Source of the DNA: JANNAV01 sp031384695
GTDB lineage: Bacteria > Pseudomonadota > Alphaproteobacteria > Rhodobacterales > Rhodobacteraceae
Assembly: GCA_031384695.1 (NCBI GenBank)
Contig: JANNAV010000340.1
Span: forward strand, 1-15,855
DNA: 15,855 nucleotides
Reading direction: 5' to 3'
The notes under the pieces are model-generated. The model was not told the origin of the DNA. It did no database searches and saw only the letters and a list, made by a program, of their open reading frames with translations. Position 1 is the first letter of the stretch, and each line of letters begins with the position of its first letter. This document shows positions 6,424-13,789 of this stretch, in pieces. The translations under genes were made by a program, and so were the position numbers.

Positions 6424-6451
6424 GCCCCGCCCTTTTGGGTGGGGCTTTTTC
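6424..6451 (+). terminator. Rho-independent terminator on the plus strand
   Basis: A 9-bp stem GCCCCGCCC / GGGTGGGGC (one G-U pair) with loop TTTT is followed directly by TTTTT. The U-run exists only on the plus strand; on the minus strand, where all neighbouring genes lie, the hairpin is preceded by A's. It would stop rightward transcription just before it runs antisense into the alpA-like gene, or form the end of a small plus-strand RNA. Confidence 0.7.
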
Positions 6452-6667
6452 TTAGGCTGCGTCGCGTGCGGCTTTGCGGCTTGCCAGCCAAGCGGCGATT
6501 TCCGCCTCTGGCCAGCCGACTGCGCGTTCCCCCAGCTTCATCGGCTTGGGGAAACGACCATCCGACATCATGACGTAAAGGGTTGAGCGGGATAGGGCGG
6601 TTGCCTGCAGGACTTTGGGCAAGCGGAAAACCGCGTTGGCATGATATGCGGAATCGTGAACTGCCAT
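6452..6667 (-). CDS. alpA: AlpA-family transcriptional regulator / excisionase-like protein
   Basis: A 71-aa MerR-like winged-helix protein of the AlpA family. The core motif is complete: FRLPKVLQATALSRSTLYVMM, then SDGRFPKPMKLGERAVGWPE and AEIAAWLASRK. AlpA-type proteins activate element genes or promote excision with the integrase. The start ATG 6667 is chosen because a perfect AGGAGG (6675-6680 on the complement) lies 7 nt upstream and the family normally begins near here; a 12-residue extension to 6703 has no such support. The gene lies between the integrase/repeat block and the replication operon, all on the minus strand. Its 5' leader contains two strong hairpins (6736-6803), suggesting control at the RNA level or by a DNA-bound factor. 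Confidence 0.85.
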   Translation of the reverse strand: MAVHDSAYHANAVFRLPKVLQATALSRSTLYVMMSDGRFPKPMKLGERAVGWPEAEIAAWLASRKAARDAA

Positions 6668-6735
6668 AGGCAATCCTCCTGTGCTGATGCCCTTACGCCA
6701 CAATTGACGGCGGGGGCGATGTTTGGCACACAGGT

Positions 6736-6803
6736 GGTACTAGGGAGAGAAACCTAGCTACCGTCGCCCCTCCACAATTTGGCCCTGGCAGGCCGTGGAG
6801 GGG
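6736..6803 (-). promoter_or_regulatory. Two consecutive hairpins in the alpA leader
   Basis: Hairpin 1 pairs GGTACTAGG (6736-6744 region) with CCTAG-C-TACC (6753-6762), with one bulged C. Hairpin 2 pairs CCCCTCCAC (6767-6775) with GTGGAGGGG (6795-6803), and its loop contains a further GGCC/GGCC pair. They lie 70-135 nt upstream of the alpA start. Neither is followed by a clear U-run. They may be an attenuator-like leader or an operator; the arms are too long and perfect to be ignored. Confidence 0.5.
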
Positions 6804-6899
6804 TGACACCATATCCTGTGCAATTTGTTATGGTCCAGCTAGGGGTAGAGAGTTCTTTGCGATTGACAAGGGTTTTGTGAAAGATTCACGTAAAGGACT

Positions 6900-6951
6900 G
6901 ATTATAAAAGGAAAATTGAGTAAACGATTATAAAAGGAAAATTGCGTAAAC
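6900..6951. repeat. 26-bp AT-rich tandem repeat, two copies (possible iterons)
   Basis: GATTATAAAAGGAAAATTG is shared, followed by A/C and GTAAAC, giving two head-to-tail units at 6900-6925 and 6926-6951 with one mismatch. It sits in the most AT-rich part of the element, close to primase/helicase genes and 3' of the integrase gene, which is a plausible place for an origin. Unit length is not a multiple of three and no credible gene covers it. Confidence 0.75.
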
Positions 6952-6998
6952 GCTGTTCCTAAAAAACATCCTACTTTTGTCAAAAGTGCGCGTCCATT

Positions 6999-7033
6999 GC
7001 CGACAGGAGCCGACAGGAGCCGACAGGAGCCGA
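6999..7033. repeat. 10-bp tandem repeat GCCGACAGGA, 3.5 copies
   Basis: Three exact copies at 6999-7008, 7009-7018 and 7019-7028, then GCCGA. They lie 47 nt from the 26-bp repeats. They may be binding sites for the primase or winged-helix protein, or integrase/AlpA arm sites. The rest of the gap 6668-7090 contains no gene I can support. Confidence 0.8.
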
Positions 7034-7090
7034 ATGTTGGTGCAGAGAGGTCCAATACCATTCCGAGAATGCTAGATATACAAAACGAGG

Positions 7091-8467
7091 TCATTCTCCA
7101 ACTTTGTGGGTGATTCGCACAACATTTCCGCCCGCCGCTTCCCCCCGCACCTCATGCCCCCAAGCCTCCATCAGCGCCCGCCGCCGTTCAATCATGTCTG
7201 TGCGGCGATAGGCCCTTTCCACTTCGCTGCCGACAGAATGGGCCAACGCCATCTCGGCCATGTCGCGGTCTACCCCCTGTTCTGCCGCCCAATCGCGAAA
7301 GGTCGAACGCAGCCCATGCGGCACGGCTGCCCGGCCAGAGCGGGTGTCAACAAAGCCCCTCGGCCCCTTGGGCGGTTCAATGCCTGCCGCCTTGTCAGCC
7401 TCGGCCAGCCGTTTCAATTCACTGGCCTGCATCCGCCGCATGACAGCCGAAAGGCTCATATCCGAAAGCGTCCCCTCTTGGGGCGCAAAGAAAACAAGGT
7501 CGGTGCCTTTGATCCGGGGCAATGCCTGCAACAGCGCCACAGCCTCGGCAGTCAGGGGCACGCGGTGTTCGCGGTCGGCCTTCATCCGGCTGGCCGGGAT
7601 GGTCCAGATTGCCCCCTGTGTCGCACTTGTCGCACGTGTCGCACGAGGGGCCTCGCCCAAATCAACCTCGGCCCATGTCATCCGCCGCACTTCGCCAGAG
7701 CGGGCGCAGGTCATCACCGCGAATTGCAGGGCACGCGCCGCCATCCCTTCGCGGGTTTCCAACTCGCTCCACCAGCGCGGCAAGTCAGACAGGGCAAGGG
7801 CGGGATGATTGCCTGCCTCGGCCACCTTGCTCGGCTTGGGCAACAGTTCGGCCAGATTGCCTTTCCACCGTGCGGGATTGTCGCCCGTGCGATGCCCGGC
7901 CACCGTCGCCCATGACAGCACCGCCTCAATTCGCCCGCGCAGGCGGGATGCGGTTTCTGTCTTGTCGGCCCAGATGGGTTGCAGGACGCGCAGAACGTGC
8001 CGGGCCTCAATCGTCGGCAACAGCATCGGCCCCAGCACCGGGGCGGCGTAGGTGTCGAGGGTCGCCCGCCATTGCTTGCGGTGCTTGTCGTTCAGATGGT
8101 CCCCCATATTGGCGGCAAGGTAATGCTCCACCGCTTTCGCAAAGGTCATCGCATCCCGCGCCTTGCGCTTGGCCTCCAAAGGGTCGCCCCCTTGCATCGC
8201 CATTGATTTGTTGACGGTCGCCCGCGCCCGAGCATCGGCCAAACTGACAAGGGGATAACTGCCCAAGCCCATTTCGGTCCGGGCTTGGGTGCCGGTCTTT
8301 GTCAGCTTGCCCTTCACGGAAATGCGCTGAATCCAGAATTTCGCGCCGTTCCGTTCAACGCGAAGGAACAAGCCCAGGTTGCCCCCGTCATGGTAGCGGC
8401 CCGGTTCAAGATTGGAGTTCAAAAGCGCCGCCGTAAGTTTCTTGGACTCGCGCAACTTATCGGCCAT
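7091..8467 (-). CDS. int: Tyrosine integrase of the tRNA-Ser element
   Basis: A 458-aa P4-type integrase that would insert and excise the element at tRNA-Ser. The N-terminal DUF4102 domain (RYHDGGNLGLFLRVERNGAK, MGLGSYPLVSLADARA) is followed by a core-binding domain (about 105-200) and the catalytic domain. The full catalytic set is visible: R256 (CARSGEVRR), K296 (SRMK), H384-x2-R387 (PHGLRSTF), H410 (ALAHSV) and nucleophile Y420 (ERAYRR). ATG 8467 is preferred over GTG 8491 because GGGGGAAG lies about 7 nt upstream. An unusual RATRATSAT insert at about 275-283 encodes the 9-bp repeat. The start faces the tRNA 3' end about 140 nt away, the classic position. Two overlapping dyads cover its upstream region and could mediate autoregulation. 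Confidence 0.95.
   Translation of the reverse strand: MADKLRESKKLTAALLNSNLEPGRYHDGGNLGLFLRVERNGAKFWIQRISVKGKLTKTGTQARTEMGLGSYPLVSLADARARATVNKSMAMQGGDPLEAKRKARDAMTFAKAVEHYLAANMGDHLNDKHRKQWRATLDTYAAPVLGPMLLPTIEARHVLRVLQPIWADKTETASRLRGRIEAVLSWATVAGHRTGDNPARWKGNLAELLPKPSKVAEAGNHPALALSDLPRWWSELETREGMAARALQFAVMTCARSGEVRRMTWAEVDLGEAPRATRATSATQGAIWTIPASRMKADREHRVPLTAEAVALLQALPRIKGTDLVFFAPQEGTLSDMSLSAVMRRMQASELKRLAEADKAAGIEPPKGPRGFVDTRSGRAAVPHGLRSTFRDWAAEQGVDRDMAEMALAHSVGSEVERAYRRTDMIERRRALMEAWGHEVRGEAAGGNVVRITHKVGE
7619..7645. repeat. Three tandem 9-bp units (TGTCGCACN) inside the integrase gene
   Basis: The units are TGTCGCACT, TGTCGCACG and TGTCGCACG. They form an in-frame insert in a surface-loop position of the catalytic domain, after the strand WAEVDLGEAP. 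This is the same repeat as at 3482-3508, in inverted orientation on the window. Confidence 0.85.
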
Positions 8468-8479
8468 TTTCGCTTCCCC

Positions 8480-8506
8480 CAGAAATTCCACATTTCTGTC
8501 TGGAAT
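8480..8506. promoter_or_regulatory. Overlapping dyads at the integrase start
   Basis: CAGAAAT (8480-8486) / ATTTCTG (8492-8498) with a 5-nt loop, interleaved with ATTCCA (8485-8490) / TGGAAT (8501-8506). They abut the GGGGGAAG ribosome site of the integrase. An operator or translation-blocking hairpin is plausible. Confidence 0.45.
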
Positions 8507-8538
8507 ATGCGGGAAGTCACTGGACTTTACTAGATACT

Positions 8539-8578
8539 ATCCGAACGTAATCGCCTTGTTTCATTGGCATTTTCGGAT
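8539..8578. promoter_or_regulatory. 7-bp inverted repeat between integrase and tRNA
   Basis: ATCCGAA (8539-8545) and TTCGGAT (8572-8578) flank 26 nt. It lies 28 nt from the att core, where integrase arm sites or excisionase sites are expected. Confidence 0.35.
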
Positions 8579-8605
8579 GATGTAAAACGTCTCTGGAAGG
8601 GGTAT

Positions 8606-8619
8606 TGGCGGAAGCGGTG
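8606..8619. repeat. Attachment-site direct repeat, tRNA copy
   Basis: TGGCGGAAGCGGTG, identical to 438-451. It spans the encoded CCA, discriminator, 3' acceptor strand and three T-stem bases. The left arm GGCGGA and 7-nt spacer AGCGGTG match the distal copy; the right arm differs (GGATTC here, TCCGCC there). Confidence 0.75.
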
Positions 8620-8695
8620 GGATTCGAACCCACGGTAGAGTTCCCCCTACGCTGGTTTTCAAGACCAGAGCCTTAAACCACTCGGCCACACTTCC
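8606..8695 (-). tRNA. tRNA-Ser (anticodon UGA)
   Basis: A 90-nt class II tRNA on the minus strand. The acceptor GGAAGTG pairs with CGCTTCC (one G-U), followed by discriminator G and an encoded CCA. The anticodon loop CTTGAAA gives anticodon UGA, flanked by a CTGGT/ACCAG stem. A long variable arm typical of Ser and a normal T loop (GTTCGAATC) follow. The D arm has GAGTGGTTTAAGGC. The gene is intact although its 3' end is the integration target, as expected when the element restores the end it replaces. Confidence 0.97.
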
Positions 8696-8996
8696 GAACT
8701 TTTGACGCGCTTTTGACACGGGCACAGGCACTTCGCCCCCGCGCGTTTCTGCATCTAACGGGGCAACCCCGATTCTGAAAGGCCCCGCGCGACGTTTTCA
8801 CCCGCCCGCTCCACCTCCCGCACCGTATCTTTCTGATGATTTCCGCCCAAACCACGCGCCGCCCTTCCCTCAGCCCTCGCCAACGGTTAACATACGCGCA
8901 ATTGCAATCCGTCCGGCACCGCTTTGCAGCGCCACCCGGGCACCGCGAACGTTGAAACAAGCGCGCCCGAGAACGCGCAGTCATTGAGGGCTGAAT
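8696..8996. other. Intergenic region between tRNA-Ser and the SPOR gene
   Basis: About 300 nt without a supportable gene. A direct repeat CTTTTGAC occurs near 8699-8706 and 8710-8717, just upstream of the divergent tRNA. The segment GGTTAACATACGCGCAATTG near 8884-8903 could hold the promoter for the plus-strand cluster, but no consensus -35/-10 pair is convincing. This marks the return to chromosomal sequence. Confidence 0.4.
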
Positions 8997-9980
8997 ATGG
9001 CAGGACGTTCAATCAGGGCACTTCTCCTGAGCATGCTGGCGATCGTGGCGCTTGCCGCTTGCCAGCCCGGCGAAGGCCCCTTTGCGGCCAAACCCAAGGC
9101 TGCGGATACCGCGGCCGAAGGCGCTGTTGCCGCAGCCGATGGTGCCGCCCCGGCTGAAAGCGCCAGCCCCGTCGCCGCCGCCCGGTCGGTAAAACTGGTG
9201 GACCGCGATGTCGAGGCCCCCGAAGTGTTTCAGGTCACCGACGAGGCGCTCTGGGATGGCAGGCCGTCGCTTGGCGGCGTCTGGGTGGCCTCGCCCGATG
9301 CGGTCGACCCCGAACGCGTGATCCTGCGCAACACCGGCAACGGCAAGTTCGTGATCGGCGCATTGTTCCGGCGCGAGCGTGACAATCCGGGGCCAAAGCT
9401 GCAAATTTCGTCCGACGCCGCTGCGGCCCTCGGGCTGCTGGCCGGTCAACCCGGCAAGATCAACGTCACCGCCCTGCGCCGCGAAGAAGTGCCGACCACC
9501 GCCCCCGACGCCGCCAAACCTATTCTGGATGCCAGCGAAGCGGTGGCAACCACCTCGCTTGATACCGCAGCCGTCGCCAGCGCCGCCATCGACAAAGCCA
9601 CCGCAAACGCAAAACCCGCCAAAGGCCCCGCCGTGCCGACAGCCCCCGTGCCGACAGCCCCCGTCCAGACAGCGCCCGTCCAGACAGCCCCAATAGCCCC
9701 CGCCCCCGCCGCCCAAAAATCCGCCGCCCAAGAACCCACCGCTCCGGCACCCAGCCCAACCGCTTCCGGCGGGCTGATCCAGATCGGCATATTCTCAGTC
9801 GAGGCCAATGCCAAACGCGCGGTAGCACAACTTGGCACGGCCGGTATCCCGGCACAGGTCCGCCGCGAAGAAAGTCAGGGCAAAGCGTTCTGGAGCGTCA
9901 CCGCCCCCGGCAATGCGGCAACCCTCGTCAAGATCAAAGCCGCAGGCTTTGCCGATGCCTACGCCCTGAAACGCGGCTGA
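8997..9980 (+). CDS. SPOR-domain lipoprotein
   Basis: A 327-aa envelope protein. The lipoprotein signal is MAGRSIRALLLSMLAIVALAAC with lipobox L19-A-A and C22. A conserved domain of unknown role lies at about 75-165 (VFQVTDEALWDGRPSLGGVW, RVILRNTGNGKFVIGALF, LQISSDAAAALGLLAGQPGK). A long Ala/Pro linker follows with a PTAPV repeat, then a C-terminal SPOR domain (about 258-325: GLIQIGIFSVEANAKRAVAQ, ending ADAYAL). SPOR domains bind denuded glycan strands at the septum, so a role in division or peptidoglycan remodelling is likely. The following penicillin-binding protein gene starts 15 nt downstream with its own GGAGG, consistent with a joint cell-wall function. GAGGG lies close before the ATG. 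This is the first gene of the chromosomal cluster. Confidence 0.9.
   Translation: MAGRSIRALLLSMLAIVALAACQPGEGPFAAKPKAADTAAEGAVAAADGAAPAESASPVAAARSVKLVDRDVEAPEVFQVTDEALWDGRPSLGGVWVASPDAVDPERVILRNTGNGKFVIGALFRRERDNPGPKLQISSDAAAALGLLAGQPGKINVTALRREEVPTTAPDAAKPILDASEAVATTSLDTAAVASAAIDKATANAKPAKGPAVPTAPVPTAPVQTAPVQTAPIAPAPAAQKSAAQEPTAPAPSPTASGGLIQIGIFSVEANAKRAVAQLGTAGIPAQVRREESQGKAFWSVTAPGNAATLVKIKAAGFADAYALKRG
9633..9692. repeat. 15-bp tandem repeat encoding (V-P/Q-T-A-P)n
   Basis: Four units at 9633-9647, 9648-9662, 9663-9677 and 9678-9692; the first two are GTGCCGACAGCCCCC, the latter two use GTCCAGACAGC. It lengthens the flexible linker before the SPOR domain and probably varies in copy number between strains. 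Confidence 0.8.
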
Positions 9981-9995
9981 ACCAACGGAGGTTTC

Positions 9996-11159
9996 ATGTT
10001 CCGACTGCTTCTTGGCGCCCTCGCCACAGCCCTCTTCGCGGCCCTCTTCACGGTCCTGCCCGCCGCCGCCTTCGAGACCCGCGCCACCTCGGCCTGGGTC
10101 TATGACATCACCACCCAAACCGTGCTGATGGACAAGAACGGCAACGAGGCGGTGCCCCCCGCCTCGATGTCGAAACTGATGACCATCAACATGCTGTTCG
10201 AGGCCCTCGCCGATGGCCGCGTCACGCTTGAGACCACCTTCGGCGTCTCGGCCCGGGCCAAGGCGCGCGGCGGCTCCACCATGTTTCTCAACGAACAGGA
10301 TCGCCCGACCGTCAACGAACTGATCCAGGGCATCGTGATCAATTCCGGCAATGACGCCTGTATCGTGGTGGCCGAAGGTCTGGCGGGCAGCGAAGAGGCC
10401 TTCGCCACCCAGATGACCGAACGCGCCCGCGCTCTGGGGCTGGAAAACTCCAACTTCGCCAACGCCTCGGGCTGGCCCGACCCCAGCCACCGGATGAGCA
10501 TGAAGGATCTTGGCCTGTTGGGCAAACGCCTGATCGAGGTGTTCCCGCAATATTACCCGGTGTTTTCCGAAACCGAATTCAACTACAAAAACCGCGCGCC
10601 CTCCAATGCCAACAATCGCAACCCCTTGCTGAAACTGGGCATTGGCGCCGACGGCCTCAAAACCGGCCATACCCAAGAGTCGGGCTATGGCATGGTGGGC
10701 TCGGTCAAGCAGGGCGAGCGGCGGATCATCTTTGCCTTCGCAGGCCTCGCCTCGGATGTCGAGCGCGCCGAAGAGGCCGAGCGTATCGCCACCTGGGCCT
10801 TCCGCCAGTTTGCCATGAAAACCGTGGCCAAAACCGGCGTGCGCGTGGCCGAGGCCGAGGTGTTCATGGGGGATGCCGAAACCCTCGGGCTGGTTCCTGC
10901 CGCCGATATCCGCCTGCTGGTGCCCGCATTGGTGCAGGGCACGGTGCAGGCCGAGGTGGTCTATTCCGGCCCCCTCACCGCCCCCATCGCCAAAGGCACC
11001 CAAGTGGCTGAACTGGTGATCCGCCTGCCCGATATGCCCGAACACCGCATCCCCCTGCTGGCCGAAACCGATATCGCCAAGGGCGGCTTCCTGAAACGCC
11101 TGACCACCGCCGCCCGGCACCTGCACGCAAAATACATCGCCGGGGCGCAGGCAAGCTAA
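9996..11159 (+). CDS. D-alanyl-D-alanine carboxypeptidase (PBP5/6 type, S11)
   Basis: A 387-aa low-molecular-mass penicillin-binding protein that trims the terminal D-Ala from peptidoglycan stem peptides in the periplasm. Signal peptide 1-25 ends AAA before FETRATSAWVYD. All three active-site motifs are present: S57-M-S-K60, S117-G-N119 and K222-T-G224 (GLKTGHT). The C-terminal PBP5-type beta domain (about 270-365) ends in an amphipathic tail (GGFLKRLTTAARHLHAKYIAG) that likely anchors it to the inner membrane. GGAGG lies 5 nt before ATG 9996. The stop is 1 nt from the start of tmk, so an operon is likely. Length and motifs are normal for dacA/dacC-type enzymes; which paralogue cannot be decided. 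Confidence 0.95.
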   Translation: MFRLLLGALATALFAALFTVLPAAAFETRATSAWVYDITTQTVLMDKNGNEAVPPASMSKLMTINMLFEALADGRVTLETTFGVSARAKARGGSTMFLNEQDRPTVNELIQGIVINSGNDACIVVAEGLAGSEEAFATQMTERARALGLENSNFANASGWPDPSHRMSMKDLGLLGKRLIEVFPQYYPVFSETEFNYKNRAPSNANNRNPLLKLGIGADGLKTGHTQESGYGMVGSVKQGERRIIFAFAGLASDVERAEEAERIATWAFRQFAMKTVAKTGVRVAEAEVFMGDAETLGLVPAADIRLLVPALVQGTVQAEVVYSGPLTAPIAKGTQVAELVIRLPDMPEHRIPLLAETDIAKGGFLKRLTTAARHLHAKYIAGAQAS

Positions 11160-11160
11160 G

Positions 11161-11843
11161 ATGCCAGCCCGCAGCCCTGGCCATTTCCTCAGCTTTGAAG
11201 GCATCGACGGCTCGGGCAAATCCACCCAGACCCGCCTGCTCGCCGAGGCCCTGCGCACGCGCGGCCTCACCGTGGTGTTGACGCGCGAACCCGGCGGCAG
11301 CGCCGGTGCCGAAGAAATCCGCAGTCTGGTGCTGGAAGGCCACGCCGACCGCTGGTCGCCCGAAACCGAACTTCTCCTCTTCACCGCCGCCCGCCGCGAC
11401 CATCTGGAAAAAACCATCCGCCCCGCCCTTGCGCGCGGCGAGGTGGTGATCTGTGACCGTTTCGCCGACAGCACCCGCATCTATCAGGGCCTGACCCGCC
11501 ACGATCTGGCCGATACCGTCAACCGCCTACACGATCTGATGATCGGGACGGAACCCGATCTGACCTTCCTGATCGACATCGACCCCGCCGCTGGCCTCGC
11601 CCGCGCCACCGCCCGCGCCGGAGTCGGTGCCGGAGTCGGTGCCGGGGCCGGGGCCGGTGCCGGAGTCGGGGCCGGGGCCGAGATGCGCTTTGAAGGCATG
11701 GGCATTGCCCTGCAAACCCGCGCGCGCGCAGGCTTTCTGGCCCTCGCCAGCGCCGCCCCCGCCCGGTTCCGCACCCTGAACGGCGACCGCCGCTCCGAAA
11801 TCATCGCCGCCGAAATCCTCAACGCCACGCTCGCCCACCTCGC

Positions 11844-11847
<4 letters not shown>
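11161..11847 (+). CDS. tmk: Thymidylate kinase with a low-complexity LID insert
   Basis: A 228-aa dTMP kinase, which phosphorylates dTMP to dTDP for DNA synthesis. The P-loop is FEGIDGSGKST (K20 S21), TREPGGS at 41-47, and the DRFADST motif has D99 R100. The C-terminal half is normal except for a glycine/alanine/valine run at residues 153-173, between ARATAR and EMRFEGMG. This is the LID region that closes over ATP. The insert explains why the protein is about 15-20 residues longer than usual. It is encoded by a 6-bp microsatellite (11617-11679). The flanking family motifs are intact, so the enzyme is probably functional, as it must be for an essential gene. The stop overlaps holB by 4 nt. 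Confidence 0.95.
11617..11679. repeat. Hexanucleotide microsatellite in tmk
   Basis: About 10.5 units of GCCGGN / GTCGGN, giving alternating Ala-Gly and Val-Gly. Being a multiple of three, changes in copy number keep the frame open and only change the LID length. Confidence 0.9.
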
Positions 11848-12976
<1,129 letters not shown>

Positions 12977-12980
<4 letters not shown>

Positions 12981-13789
12981 GCCAGATGCCCGCCACAACG
13001 CCCCCCGAAATAGTCGACAGCCACTGCCACCTCGATTTCGCCGATTTTCAGGGCGAGTTACCGCAGATCATCGCCCGCGCCCATGCGGCAGGCGTCAGCC
13101 GCATGGTCACCATCTGCACCCGCCTGCGGCTGGAGCCGCAAGTCCGCGCCATTGCCGAGGCTTATCCGGGGGTGTTCTACGCCGCAGGCACCCACCCGAT
13201 GAGCGCGGCTGACGAACCCCTCGCCAGCCTCGATCAGTTGATCGCTTTCGCCGATCACCCCAAATTCGTGGCGATCGGCGAGACCGGCCTCGATTACCAC
13301 TACACCGCCGACAGCAAGGCGGTGCAGCAAACCTCGCTGCGCATCCATATCCGGGCCGCACAGGAAACCGGCCTGCCGCTGATCATCCACGCCCGCGACG
13401 CCGATGATGATATGGCCGCCATCCTGCGCGAGGGTTACGCCGAAAAACCCTACACCTGCGTCATGCACTGCTTTTCCTCCGGTGCGGCGCTGGCCCAGGC
13501 CGCCCTTGCGATGGGCTTTTACCTCTCGATGTCGGGCATAACCGCCTTCCCCAAAAGCCAACCCTTGCGCGATATCTTTGCAGCCGCGCCCCTCAACCGC
13601 ATCCTCTTGGAAACCGACAGCCCCTACCTCGCGCCGCCCCCTTACCGTGGCCGCCGCAACGAGCCCGCCTATACCGCCTTCACCGCCCGCGCCGGTGCCG
13701 CCACCTTCGGCATCCCCGAGGCCGAATTTGCCGCCGCCACCACCGCCAATTTCAACCGCCTCTTCCCCCGCGCCGCAGGGCCAGCCTGA
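12977..13789 (+). CDS. ycfH: TatD-family metal-dependent hydrolase / DNase
   Basis: A 270-aa TIM-barrel amidohydrolase-type nuclease. Metal ligands can be read in order: H16-x-H18 (DSHCHLD), E102 in GETGLDYHY, H138 (LPLIIHARDAD), H164 (VMHCFSSG) and D214 (LLETDSPYLAP). TatD proteins are Mg-dependent 3'-5' exonucleases or DNases implicated in DNA repair. Placement directly after holB is conserved with E. coli ycfH, which is why that symbol is offered; the TatD paralogue assignment is otherwise uncertain. An internal ATG at 12986 is an alternative start, but the ATGA overlap with holB favours 12977. The length is normal. The stop overlaps the next start as TGATG. Confidence 0.9.

Larger units (their letters stand above)
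438..8619. mobile_element. Integrative element in tRNA-Ser(UGA), satellite-like, about 8.2 kb
   Basis: The element is bounded by the 14-bp direct repeats at 438-451 and 8606-8619. Recombination between them would release a circle of 8168 bp and leave the tRNA gene intact. Contents on the minus strand from the tRNA: integrase, repeat block, alpA-like regulator, then the replication operon (winged-helix protein, 34-aa peptide, primase, DUF3987 protein, accessory protein). Beyond these lie IS remnants, an unknown gene, and a cargo block of HNH nuclease, lipoprotein, HIRAN protein and zinc-ribbon protein. There are no structural, terminase, relaxase or secretion genes. Autonomous replication genes plus integrase without packaging genes is the plan of P4-like satellites and other small hitchhiking elements; which helper it would use is unknown. 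The two boundaries are inferred from the repeat. Confidence 0.75.

Noticed and set aside
6999..7033. Short CRISPR array
   Set aside because: The units are 10 bp and head to tail without spacers, and there are no cas genes.
6828..7094. Minus-strand 88-codon frame across the repeat block, with an ATGA overlap with the integrase stop
   Set aside because: It crosses tandem repeats whose unit lengths (26 and 10 bp) are not multiples of three and has no known domain; the hydrophobic appearance comes from AT-rich sequence. The ATGA overlap leaves a small doubt.
8709..8740. TTGACA at 8713-8718 as the -35 box of the SPOR gene promoter
   Set aside because: No -10 box at suitable spacing, and it is about 280 nt from the start codon.
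9795..11480. Long minus-strand open frame (561 codons) opposite the carboxypeptidase and tmk
   Set aside because: Gly/Ala/His-rich shadow frame from high-GC codon bias; the plus strand carries complete motifs of PBP5 and Tmk.
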